Assembly: GCA_964361785.1 (NCBI GenBank)
Contig: CAYIBX010000022.1
Coordinates: forward strand, 1-18,244
DNA: 18,244 nt
Direction: 5' to 3'
From: UBA927 sp964361785
GTDB lineage: Bacteria > Patescibacteriota > Microgenomatia > UBA10105 > UBA927
Both the position numbers and the translations under genes were made by a program. A model generated the notes under the pieces. That model worked only from the letters and a program-made list of their open reading frames with translations, was not told the origin of the DNA and did no database searches. Positions 1-7,719 of the stretch are shown here, piece after piece (position 1 is the first letter of the stretch; every line of letters starts with the position of its first letter).

Positions 1-23
1 TCATATCCCTTTAGTGTGCCTGA

Positions 24-167
24 TTATGGGGAATTACGCAACACGTCTAATATATTAAATAGCTTGTTGTCAACTGTGTATTTTACTACAAAAAGATCAA
101 TTTTTTTTGCTTTTGCGGGAGCTCGTGCACGAGTTAAAAGTTCTGCTTCTTGATGTTCAAGTGTCAT
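24..167 (-). CDS. possible small protein downstream of gyrA (47 aa, unrecognised)
   Basis: An open frame of 47 codons starts with ATG 13 bases after the gyrA stop and ends in TAA. The deduced peptide begins MTLEHQEAELLTRARAP and continues with an alternating basic and hydrophobic stretch (KAKKIDLFVVKY), so its composition is protein-like, but no family is recognised. There is no Shine-Dalgarno site before the ATG, although several genes in this window lack one too. The same strand and close spacing would fit co-transcription with gyrA. An open frame this short can arise by chance, and the window edge hides what follows, so the call is weak. Confidence 0.3.
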   Translation of the reverse strand: MTLEHQEAELLTRARAPAKAKKIDLFVVKYTVDNKLFNILDVLRNSP

Positions 168-180
168 ATATGTTTATGCT

Positions 181-2679
181 TTACTTTGCCAAACACGTTG
201 CGGCGGCTATAGTATCACCTTTATCCGCAAAGCGCATTAAGATGACGCCAGATGTGGCGCGCGAGAGTTGGGGCACTGATTTAAGTGGTAGTTTTACCAC
301 TTGGCCTTTCATAGACGTAAGGATAACCTCTTCCGCATCTTCCGGCACCATTTGGGAGACCACGATTTTGCCAGTTTTTTCTTTGATCTCAGCCACCTTT
401 ACCCCTTGTCCACCGCGTCGTTGTTTGGGAAATCCTGTGACACTCGTTTTTTTGCCAATCCCCTTCTCCATCACGGTAAAGAAATCTACCTTTTTATTTT
501 TGGCGGTAATCATATCCATGCCGACGATAAAGTCGCCGGTTTTTAAAAGTATGCCCCGTACTCCCATCGTGTCGCGGCCGGTGTGACGGACTTCTGTTTC
601 CGCAAAGCGGATGGATTTTCCTTCGTGAGAAACCAGAAGGATATCATCGTTACCACTGGTTAACTTGGCCCAGATAAGCGAATCTCCATTTTCAAGTTTG
701 ATAGACACTAATCCATTGCGCCTGATATTTTCGTATTCAGATAATTTCGTTTTTTTCACTACCCCGCGTTTGGTAGCCATCAAGATGTATGCGATACCCT
801 TTTCTTTTTGTTCTTTTTTATCCAAGCTGTACGTCAGGATTGATGTCACTTTTTCCGTGCTTTCGGTGTTAATCAGGTTAACTACTGCTTGCCCTTTGGA
901 TTGGCGGCTTGCCTCCGGTACGTCCCACACGCGCACTTGATACACTTTGCCGCGATCGGTGAAAAACAAGAGATTGTCATGCGTAGAAGCTGAAACTAAT
1001 TTACCGATTGCATCTTCATCTTTAGTGGTCATGCCAATAACACCCTTGCCCCCTCGTTCTTGCAGCTTAAACGATGATCTCGGCACGCGTTTGATATATC
1101 CAGTTTCCGTCATCGTGATAATTGTTTCTTCATTTGGAATAAGTTGCTCATCGGTAAACTCTCCTACTTTGCTTTTGAATACTTTTGTGCGTCTGCTATC
1201 GCCAAATTTTTCTTTGAGCTTTATAATTTCTTCTTTGATGACTTTGAGGATTTTTTCTGGGTGGCCCAACAGGTCCAATAGATACGCTATTGTTTCTCGA
1301 ATCATAGCGAGTTCGTCTTCGATTTTTTGTCGCTCAAGAGCGGCAAGGCGACGAAGTTGCATGTCTAAAATGGCCACAGCTTGTAATTCTGATAGACCAA
1401 ATTTAAATTTTAATTTTTGTTTGGCTTCGTCGGCGTCTTTGCTTTTTTTGATAATCGCGATCACTTCATCAATATGATCAACAGCAATTTTAAGTCCTTC
1501 AAGGATGTGTTCACGTGCGCGTGCCTCTTTGAGTTCAAATTCACTACGCCTTCGTATTACGTTATGTCTGTGTTTTAAATATTCTTCAAGAATCTCACGA
1601 AGCGTGAGTGTATGGGGTGTGCCGTCAACGAGAGCTACGGTATTGACAGGAAAAGATGTTTGTAATTCTGTATGTTTAAATAGATTATTAAGTACTCGTT
1701 TGGGTTGCGCATCGCGTTTAAGTTCTACAACGACACGGATTCCTCGTCTGTCTGACTCGTCTCGAAGATCAGAAATACCTTCAATTTTTTTATCTTTAAC
1801 TAAATCAGCAATGCGGGCGACTAAATTGGCTTTGTTTACTTGATACGGCAGTTCAGAAATAGCTATTGCACTTTTGCCATTACCCATTTCTTCTATCTCG
1901 GCTTTGCCCCTGATGATAATTTTGCCTTTGCCTGTGGCGTACGCACTTTTAATTTCATTTATATCATAAATCATACCCGCAGTTGGAAAGTCTGGCCCTG
2001 TGACAAATTCCATGAGATCCTCCACCGTTGCGGTAAAGGCAAAGGTCGGTGCTTTTCCTGCTTCTATATTTGTTACCTTTGTTTTACTTATCAAAAATAC
2101 GATGGCATCCACAAGCTCTCCTAAATTATGCGGAGGAATTTTCGTAGCCATACCCACAGCAATGCCTTCTGATCCCATCAACAGTAAGTTGGGGAGTTTG
2201 GCCGGCAAATACATCGGTTCTTTGATTGTGCCGTCAAAATTTGGTTCAAAGTCGACGGTTTCTTTTTCGATGTCCAAAAGCATTTCTGCCGAAATGGCTG
2301 ATGATCTGGCTTCTGTATACCGCATGGCTGCAGGCGGATCGCCGTCAATTGAACCAAAGTTTCCTTGCCCGTCTACGAGTGGATACCGAATAGAAAAATT
2401 TTGTGCCAAACGCACCATAGATTCATACACTGGCGCATCACCGTGTGGATGATATTTACCCAACACTTCTCCAACCACTGTTGCACTTTTTCTATATTTG
2501 GATGTGTGATGAAGTCCCATCTGATGCATCGCGTAGAGAATCCTTCGGTGAACCGGCTTTAATCCATCGCGCACATCGGGAAGAGCGCGGGACACGATGA
2601 CAGACATCGCGTAGTCAAGGTACGATTTTTGCATTTCTTGTATGATGTCTGACTCTTTGACTTTTCCGATGTTGGCCAT
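181..2679 (-). CDS. gyrA: DNA gyrase subunit A
   Basis: This is the breakage-reunion subunit of the A2B2 type II topoisomerase that introduces negative supercoils. It has 832 residues, close to the usual length. The N-terminal domain carries the AAMRYTEAR motif with catalytic Arg120 and Tyr121, which forms the covalent link to DNA. The C-terminal beta-pinwheel (about 510-832) has a GyrA box variant QERGGKG at 540-546, which argues for GyrA rather than ParC. A second box-like QRRGGQG lies at 753-759. The quinolone pocket reads HPHGDAPVYESM, with Ala82 and Glu86 where E. coli has Ser83 and Asp87. Compared with E. coli there appear to be extra residues around 198-218. The ATG follows the ppa stop by one base (TAA-T-ATG) with no Shine-Dalgarno site, so translational coupling to ppa is likely. 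There is no acidic tail like that of E. coli GyrA. Confidence 0.97.
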   Translation of the reverse strand: MANIGKVKESDIIQEMQKSYLDYAMSVIVSRALPDVRDGLKPVHRRILYAMHQMGLHHTSKYRKSATVVGEVLGKYHPHGDAPVYESMVRLAQNFSIRYPLVDGQGNFGSIDGDPPAAMRYTEARSSAISAEMLLDIEKETVDFEPNFDGTIKEPMYLPAKLPNLLLMGSEGIAVGMATKIPPHNLGELVDAIVFLISKTKVTNIEAGKAPTFAFTATVEDLMEFVTGPDFPTAGMIYDINEIKSAYATGKGKIIIRGKAEIEEMGNGKSAIAISELPYQVNKANLVARIADLVKDKKIEGISDLRDESDRRGIRVVVELKRDAQPKRVLNNLFKHTELQTSFPVNTVALVDGTPHTLTLREILEEYLKHRHNVIRRRSEFELKEARAREHILEGLKIAVDHIDEVIAIIKKSKDADEAKQKLKFKFGLSELQAVAILDMQLRRLAALERQKIEDELAMIRETIAYLLDLLGHPEKILKVIKEEIIKLKEKFGDSRRTKVFKSKVGEFTDEQLIPNEETIITMTETGYIKRVPRSSFKLQERGGKGVIGMTTKDEDAIGKLVSASTHDNLLFFTDRGKVYQVRVWDVPEASRQSKGQAVVNLINTESTEKVTSILTYSLDKKEQKEKGIAYILMATKRGVVKKTKLSEYENIRRNGLVSIKLENGDSLIWAKLTSGNDDILLVSHEGKSIRFAETEVRHTGRDTMGVRGILLKTGDFIVGMDMITAKNKKVDFFTVMEKGIGKKTSVTGFPKQRRGGQGVKVAEIKEKTGKIVVSQMVPEDAEEVILTSMKGQVVKLPLKSVPQLSRATSGVILMRFADKGDTIAAATCLAK

Positions 2680-2680
2680 A

Positions 2681-3202
2681 TTATTTATGATTCTTTATAC
2701 CGTTTGTAATTTCTTTTTGGGCGATGCTTTTGTTCTTCCATTCTTTAAGTTTTACCCATTTGCCTGGTTCTAATTCTTTGTAATGTTCAAAAAAATGTTT
2801 GATTTTAGCTTTGATTGGTTCTGGAATGTCTCCCACATCTTTCCATATGCCAAACATGGGATCAGATTTTTCAGTAGGTACTGCGATGACTTTAGCGTCT
2901 ACCCCGCTTTCGTCCTCCATTTCCAAAAGTGCGATCGGCACTACATTAACCATCACGCCAGGATGTAACGGTTGACTACAAAGTACTAAGACGTCGACGG
3001 GGTCACCATCGCCTGAGGAAGTGTTAGGAACAAAACCGTAGTTTGCTGGATATCCCATGGTGGTTCTTACAAAACGGTCGACCATGATAACTTCCGATTC
3101 CTTATCCATCTCATATTTGACCATGCATCCTTGTGGGATTTCAATAATTACATTGACGTCTTCTGGCGGATTGTTGCCCACTTTAATGTTTTTTATGTTC
3201 AT
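2681..3202 (-). CDS. ppa: inorganic pyrophosphatase (soluble, family I)
   Basis: This cytoplasmic enzyme hydrolyses pyrophosphate to two phosphates, pulling DNA, RNA and aminoacyl-tRNA synthesis forward. From the chosen start it has 173 residues, typical of bacterial family I enzymes. The signature DGDPVDV is present, with metal-binding Asp65, Asp67 and Asp70 at the same numbers as in E. coli. The flanking regions YPANYGFVPNT and EPGKWVKLKEW are typical of the family. The frame is open from a TTG at 3223, but the ATG at 3202 is preferred: it has an AAAGGA site six bases upstream, and the family normally begins about there. The gene lies 26 bases after gyrB and one base before gyrA, so the three form one transcription unit. 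A pyrophosphatase between the gyrase genes is an unusual arrangement. Confidence 0.96.
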   Translation of the reverse strand: MNIKNIKVGNNPPEDVNVIIEIPQGCMVKYEMDKESEVIMVDRFVRTTMGYPANYGFVPNTSSGDGDPVDVLVLCSQPLHPGVMVNVVPIALLEMEDESGVDAKVIAVPTEKSDPMFGIWKDVGDIPEPIKAKIKHFFEHYKELEPGKWVKLKEWKNKSIAQKEITNGIKNHK

Positions 3203-3208
3203 ATATGT

Positions 3209-3214
3209 TCCTTT
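3209..3214 (-). promoter_or_regulatory. ribosome binding site of ppa
   Basis: The minus strand reads AAAGGA, followed by ACATAT and then ATG at 3202. The six-base spacing is good, and this site decides the ppa start against the upstream in-frame TTG at 3223. Confidence 0.7.
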
Positions 3215-3228
3215 CTTTAACAATTATA

Positions 3229-5148
3229 TTATAAATCTAATGTTGCGCTCTTTGCGTGCGTTTGGATGAAATGTTTTCTTGGCGGCACTTCATCACCCAT
3301 AAGCATGGCAAAGACTTGATCGGCTTGGGCCGCATCCTTTAGCATCACTTTTCGTAATACACGATGTTCAGGGTTCATCGTTGTCTCCCACAATTGTTCT
3401 GGATTCATTTCTCCCAGACCTTTGTAGCGTTGAATATTGGGAGGAGATTTGGTGGTTGTGGTAGTATTTTTTACTATTTCATCACGCTCTTCATCCGAGT
3501 ATGCGTAGTGGATCATTTTGCTGCCGACAAATGTAATTTTAAACAAAGGAGGTTGCGCGATGTAAAGATGCCCATGTTCGACAATGTAGGGCATGTGTCG
3601 ATAGAAAAACGTGAGGAGTAATGTCATGATGTGTTCGCCGTCTACATCTGCGTCTGTCATGATGATGATGCGGTGGTAGCGGAGTTTATCAGGATTCAGG
3701 CTTTCAGCTATCCCCATGCCAAGAGCGATAACTAAATTTTTGAGCTCCTCAAATTCTACGATTTTATCAAGTCTTGCTCGTTCAGTGTTGAGAATTTTTC
3801 CTTTAAGCGGCAGGATTGCTTGAAATTTTCTATCTCTTCCTTGTTTGGCAGAACCACCTGCTGAGTCCCCTTCTACGATGTAGAGTTCTGAAAGGCTGGC
3901 ATCTTTTTCCTGACAGTCAGCCAATTTTCCCGGTAGACTCGCGCCTTCTAGAGCTCCCTTTCGTATGATTGCGTCTTTGGCTGCCTTTGCAGCCATACGG
4001 GCGCGTGCTGCTAAATATACTTTTTCTAAAATTTTTCGCGCATCGGAAGGATTTTCTTCAAAGTATGTGTCGAGCGCTTCTTTGGTGGCAGAAGCCACAA
4101 ATGGTTGCACCTCAGAATTGCCAAGTTTGCCTTTGGTCTGCCCTTCGAATTGTAAATCTGTAGATGGCATTTTAAAGTAAACGATAGCCGTCAACCCTTC
4201 GCGCGTGTCTTCGCCAGTCACTGCGTCACTGGTGTCTTTGAATGCGCCAATTTTTTTGCCGTAATCATTTATAACTCTGGTAATGGCCATCCGAAATCCC
4301 GTAAGATGTGTGCCGCCCTCTGGTGTCGGGATGACGTTGACAAATGAGTCAACGCTTTCTGAGAATCCGTCATTATATTGAAGCGCTATTTCAATGATCA
4401 TATCCCCTTGCGTGCGGGTAAAATAAATCGGCTCATGCAGTGTCACTTTTCTTCTATTTAAGGCGGCGACCAATGAGCGAATGCCTCCCTCAAAGTAGTA
4501 GCTAGATTCCTCGCCTGAGCGTTCATCGACAAGATGAAATGAAAATCCGGCGATAAGGTACGCGCGGTCTCGGACTTGTTTCTTGATGGTATCAAAATTT
4601 AAGGTAATGCCCTCTTTAAAAATTTCTTCGTCAGGTCGAAATGTCACGGTTGTTCCGGTATCTGCCGTTTTTCCGATCGCTTTTATGGGAGCGACTGTTT
4701 TGCCTCGTTTGTATGACTGTACCCACGCTTTACCATCTCGGTGCACCTCTACGGTGACATCGGTAGAGAGAGCGTTGACGACTGAAGCACCGACACCATG
4801 AAGTCCTCCGGATATTTTATACGCTTTTCCCTCAAACTTTCCTCCTGCATGAAGTTTGGTCATTACAAGCTCAAGCGCTGACACATTATATTTGGCTTGC
4901 TTCTCGACAGGAATGCCGCGACCATCATCTCGTACGGTCACTGAATCATCAGGATGCATGGTTACCCATACGTTTTTGGCAAAGCCTGCCAGCGCCTCAT
5001 CGATAGAGTTATCTATGATTTCGTTTAAGCAGTGTTGTACCCCAGCTATGGATGTACTGCCTATGTACATAGCTGGACGCTTGCGTACAGGTTCTAGCCC
5101 CTCAAGGACGACAATTTGTTCTGCTGAATAGGAATCTTTTTTTGCCAT
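3229..5148 (-). CDS. gyrB: DNA gyrase subunit B
   Basis: This is the ATPase subunit of gyrase. The 639 residues match the short form of GyrB, without the roughly 170-residue insertion of enterobacterial proteins. The N-terminal GHKL ATPase domain has NEIIDNSIDEA with the catalytic Glu43 and Mg-binding Asn47, then DDGRGIP (74-80) and GLHGVGASVVNAL. The transducer loop has QTKGKLGN with the ATP-sensing lysine. The Toprim domain has EGDSAGG (426-432), PLKGKILN and DADVDG (499-504), and the tail has QRYKGLGEMN (573-582). A run of five threonines (562-566) precedes this tail motif. The ATG lacks a Shine-Dalgarno site. A promoter and a leader hairpin lie immediately upstream. The gene is first in a gyrB-ppa-gyrA unit. 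Confidence 0.97.
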   Translation of the reverse strand: MAKKDSYSAEQIVVLEGLEPVRKRPAMYIGSTSIAGVQHCLNEIIDNSIDEALAGFAKNVWVTMHPDDSVTVRDDGRGIPVEKQAKYNVSALELVMTKLHAGGKFEGKAYKISGGLHGVGASVVNALSTDVTVEVHRDGKAWVQSYKRGKTVAPIKAIGKTADTGTTVTFRPDEEIFKEGITLNFDTIKKQVRDRAYLIAGFSFHLVDERSGEESSYYFEGGIRSLVAALNRRKVTLHEPIYFTRTQGDMIIEIALQYNDGFSESVDSFVNVIPTPEGGTHLTGFRMAITRVINDYGKKIGAFKDTSDAVTGEDTREGLTAIVYFKMPSTDLQFEGQTKGKLGNSEVQPFVASATKEALDTYFEENPSDARKILEKVYLAARARMAAKAAKDAIIRKGALEGASLPGKLADCQEKDASLSELYIVEGDSAGGSAKQGRDRKFQAILPLKGKILNTERARLDKIVEFEELKNLVIALGMGIAESLNPDKLRYHRIIIMTDADVDGEHIMTLLLTFFYRHMPYIVEHGHLYIAQPPLFKITFVGSKMIHYAYSDEERDEIVKNTTTTTKSPPNIQRYKGLGEMNPEQLWETTMNPEHRVLRKVMLKDAAQADQVFAMLMGDEVPPRKHFIQTHAKSATLDL

Positions 5149-5176
5149 TTGTTTGGAAGTTCTCGTAAACCTCTAA

Positions 5177-5195
5177 CCCCGCCTCATCGGCGGGG
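5177..5195 (-). promoter_or_regulatory. GC-rich hairpin at the 5' end of the gyrB leader
   Basis: A perfect seven-base-pair GC stem (CCCCGCC / GGCGGGG) closes a five-base loop. Given the predicted gyrB promoter, it would begin about eight bases after transcription starts and sit about 28 bases before the ATG. Neither strand has a T-run after it, so it is not a typical intrinsic terminator. An mRNA-stabilising or regulatory leader element is the more natural reading. Confidence 0.55.
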
Positions 5196-5208
5196 CATGA
5201 TAGAAATT

Positions 5209-5237
5209 ATTCTACACAACAGATACAACCTTGTCTA
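5209..5237 (-). promoter_or_regulatory. sigma-70-type promoter of gyrB
   Basis: On the minus strand TAGACA (5237-5232) and TAGAAT (5214-5209) are separated by exactly 17 bases. Each hexamer matches consensus at five of six positions. Transcription would start near 5202, giving a leader of about 54 bases that contains the hairpin at 5177-5195. It lies in the 131-base gap after the delta'-like gene. Confidence 0.65.
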
Positions 5238-5279
5238 TAGTATGGTTCTATTGTTCCATAAAGGATTTGGATATTTTGG

Positions 5280-5924
5280 TTAGAGAAAAGCGTTTTCAAT
5301 AAGTAGCTGCATGTTCATACTCGCCTGATTTACCGTATAAAGATGTATAAGACGAGTCAAGATCGTGGCGATTTGTTTTGTGTCTTTTGAGGATTGAGCG
5401 GTAAGTTTTTCGGAAAGTATAGAAATTGCGTCGCGTAAGAAAATTTTACTGTCTTCTTTTGTTTTACAGGGAACAGAAAGCAGTGAAAGCCGTTGGCCAA
5501 AACTTGATGAAAGAATTTCGTCTATAAACGATGCACTGATTGAGAGTGCTCTTGATGGTTCGTCAGTTGCTGTAAGCACGACACTTTCGCATCTTGAAAG
5601 GATTGTGGCAGTGAGAATATTTTTTTGGGCAACGCCCAAGAAAATAATCGCTGTTGATGGCGGTTCTTCAATTGTTTTTAAAAGAGCTTGTTGTGCATCT
5701 TTACTAAGCATTGATGCGTCTGGTATAAGACCTGCAACCAGCGGGGATTGAGATGGCGCAAGTTGAATTTTGGCAATGAATTCTCGGACATCTTTGATAC
5801 CGATTAAGGTTTCTGAGGCGCTGATAGTAATAACATCAAACGGTGAAATGTGAAATCCCAAGAGACGGGCTTGGATTTCTTTGTCGCGACGGGTTTGATT
5901 GCCAATTATAAGATAGGAGTGCAT
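5280..5924 (-). CDS. DNA polymerase III delta'-like clamp-loader subunit
   Basis: A protein of 214 residues resembling the AAA+ core of HolB/DnaX-type clamp-loader subunits, which open and load the sliding clamp. The clear family block is at about 72-113: KDAQQALLKTIEEPPSTAII, then a sensor-like stretch, then ILSRCE with the Ser110-Arg111-Cys112 (SRC) motif. The N-terminus starts YLIIGNQTRR where an ATP-binding P-loop would be, and no Walker A or zinc cysteines are seen. That is compatible with delta', whose ATP site is often inactive. It is much shorter than E. coli delta' (about 330 residues), and the C-terminal collar domain seems reduced. It is divergent from pilB and upstream of gyrB. 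The start has no clear Shine-Dalgarno site. The family call is fairly secure. The delta' assignment rather than a related AAA+ protein is inferred. Confidence 0.75.
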   Translation of the reverse strand: MHSYLIIGNQTRRDKEIQARLLGFHISPFDVITISASETLIGIKDVREFIAKIQLAPSQSPLVAGLIPDASMLSKDAQQALLKTIEEPPSTAIIFLGVAQKNILTATILSRCESVVLTATDEPSRALSISASFIDEILSSSFGQRLSLLSVPCKTKEDSKIFLRDAISILSEKLTAQSSKDTKQIATILTRLIHLYTVNQASMNMQLLIENAFL

Positions 5925-5944
5925 AGGGATGATAAAGTGACTGC

Positions 5945-5974
5945 TTGCAAATTATTGGATACGCTGTCCATAAT
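5945..5974 (+). promoter_or_regulatory. probable promoter of the pilB operon
   Basis: TTGCAA (5945-5950) and CATAAT (5969-5974) are 18 bases apart in the 76-base divergent gap between the delta'-like gene and pilB. Transcription would start about 20 bases before the pilB ATG. There is no Shine-Dalgarno site in that short leader. Confidence 0.5.
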
Positions 5975-6000
5975 ACTATTAGTACAACAAAATAGCATCT

Positions 6001-7713
6001 ATGCCTGCCCAAGATATCTTATCATCACTGGTTACCCAAAATAAAATAGCTGCTGAAATAGCTGAGACTGTTCGTACAGAAGCGTTAAATAGCGGAGATA
6101 GCGAAGAGGCAATTCTCAAGAGAAAAAAGCTCGCGACTGACGATGACATCGTTTACGCAAGGGCAGAGTCATTAGGTATTCCCTTTATGTCTCTTGCTGG
6201 GCGGCCGATTTCCCCAGACGTTATCTCGCTTATCCCTGAGCCCGTTGCTCGTCGATATACGTTGGTACCATTTGAACTTACGACAAAAGACAACACGCTC
6301 TCTGTTGCCATGCTTGACCCGTTAGATTTTCAGGTTATTGAATTTTTGGAAAAGAAGTCTGGTCACCCTGTGAAGCCATTCATGGCAATCAAAGACGATA
6401 TTTTAGCATCTATCGAAGATTTATATACGCAAAATTTGGGGGCAGATGTGACCGCTGCATTAGAAGAAAGCGCGCCTGCCATAAAAACGTATGAAGCAGG
6501 ACATTTGGGAGAAGTCATCCGTGAAGCGCCCATTGCCCAAATTGTGTCAGCTATACTGGAACAATCGATACGCATACGTGCATCTGACGTCCATATAGAG
6601 CCGCAGCCCGGAGATACGCGTGTGCGGTATCGCGTGGATGGCATATTGCAAGAACGGTTGGTGTTGCCTCGTAAGCTTCATGAGGCGGTTATATCACGGA
6701 TTAAAATTTTGGGTGATATGAAAATTGATGAGAAACGGGTGCCACAAGACGGACGGTTCAACTTTAAAATGGGAGATCAAGAAGTAGACCTTCGTGTATC
6801 GAGTTTGCCGACGGTAAATGGCGAAAAGATCGTGATGCGGTTACTGAAGAAGTCGGGTGGTATTCCATCGCTAGGAGATTTGGGACTTCGCGGTACGGCA
6901 CTAAAGAATTTGGAAGCAGGTATTCGTAGGCCGCATGGCATTATACTCGTTACTGGACCAACGGGCTCTGGAAAAACCACGACACTGTATTCTGTGTTGG
7001 CTATTTTAAATAATGCGAAAGTGAACATTTCGACACTTGAGGATCCTGTGGAATATCAAATCGCAGGAGTTAACCAAGTGCAGGTTAATCCGCAGGCAGG
7101 ACTTACCTTTGCCAATGGGTTACGCGCCTTTTTACGGCAAGACCCAAACATCATTCTCGTCGGAGAAATTCGGGATAAAGAGACCAGCGAGCTTGCAGTA
7201 CAAGCCGCTCTTACAGGTCATTTGGTATTTTCTACACTTCATACGAATAACGCCGCAGGTGCTATTCCTCGACTTATTGATTTAGGCGCAGAACCATTTC
7301 TTTTGGCTTCTGCTCTCACCGCTATCGTTGGCCAACGGATCTCGCGACGCGTTTGCCCGACTTGCAAAGTTGAGTATACGCCAGACACGATAATGCTTGA
7401 GGATCTTAAAAAAATAGTCGGCTCACTGTGGGCTGCCGATAAGCCAATGGTGTTGTATCATGGAAAGGCAGAAGTAAATGGAGCACCGTGTGAAACGTGC
7501 AGTGGCACCGGATACTTTGGGCGCATGGGTATTTATGAAGTGTTTCCTGTTACTGATGCAATTAGCAAAATGATGCTTTCCCGCTCGCCTATGAAAGAGA
7601 TAGAAAACAAGGCCATAGAAGAAGGGATGATGACTATGAAACAAGACGGCTACCTTAAAGCACTTGAAGGGATTACAACGATTGAAGAGGTGCTACGAGT
7701 GGCACAAGATTAA
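6001..7713 (+). CDS. pilB: type IV pilus assembly ATPase PilB (GspE family)
   Basis: This cytoplasmic hexameric ATPase powers pilus extension through PilC. It has 570 residues, normal for the family. The N-terminal MshEN/T2SSE_N domain spans about 1-145. The catalytic core has Walker A GPTGSGKT (319-326), an Asp box around LEDPVEY (346-352), Walker B ILVGEIRD (385-392) and a His box around TGHLVFSTLHT (405-415). A tetracysteine zinc site (Cys452, Cys455, Cys497, Cys500) identifies the assembly ATPase rather than PilT. It is first in the plus-strand pilus operon, and pilT follows after six bases. The ATG lacks a Shine-Dalgarno site, but no other in-frame start is available upstream. Confidence 0.96.
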   Translation: MPAQDILSSLVTQNKIAAEIAETVRTEALNSGDSEEAILKRKKLATDDDIVYARAESLGIPFMSLAGRPISPDVISLIPEPVARRYTLVPFELTTKDNTLSVAMLDPLDFQVIEFLEKKSGHPVKPFMAIKDDILASIEDLYTQNLGADVTAALEESAPAIKTYEAGHLGEVIREAPIAQIVSAILEQSIRIRASDVHIEPQPGDTRVRYRVDGILQERLVLPRKLHEAVISRIKILGDMKIDEKRVPQDGRFNFKMGDQEVDLRVSSLPTVNGEKIVMRLLKKSGGIPSLGDLGLRGTALKNLEAGIRRPHGIILVTGPTGSGKTTTLYSVLAILNNAKVNISTLEDPVEYQIAGVNQVQVNPQAGLTFANGLRAFLRQDPNIILVGEIRDKETSELAVQAALTGHLVFSTLHTNNAAGAIPRLIDLGAEPFLLASALTAIVGQRISRRVCPTCKVEYTPDTIMLEDLKKIVGSLWAADKPMVLYHGKAEVNGAPCETCSGTGYFGRMGIYEVFPVTDAISKMMLSRSPMKEIENKAIEEGMMTMKQDGYLKALEGITTIEEVLRVAQD

Positions 7714-7719
7714 AAATAT

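Noticed and set aside
181..2562. Many long plus-strand open frames opposite gyrA and gyrB
   Set aside because: They lie antisense to unmistakable gyrase sequence, have no family resemblance or ribosome binding sites, and reflect the codon use of the real genes.
3203..3223. TTG start adding seven residues to the pyrophosphatase
   Set aside because: The Shine-Dalgarno site for the ATG at 3202 lies within these codons, and the metal-binding residues match E. coli numbering from that ATG.
5177..5195. Hairpin read as a rho-independent terminator of the delta'-like gene
   Set aside because: No T-run follows on either strand, and a good gyrB promoter lies upstream of the hairpin in the same direction.
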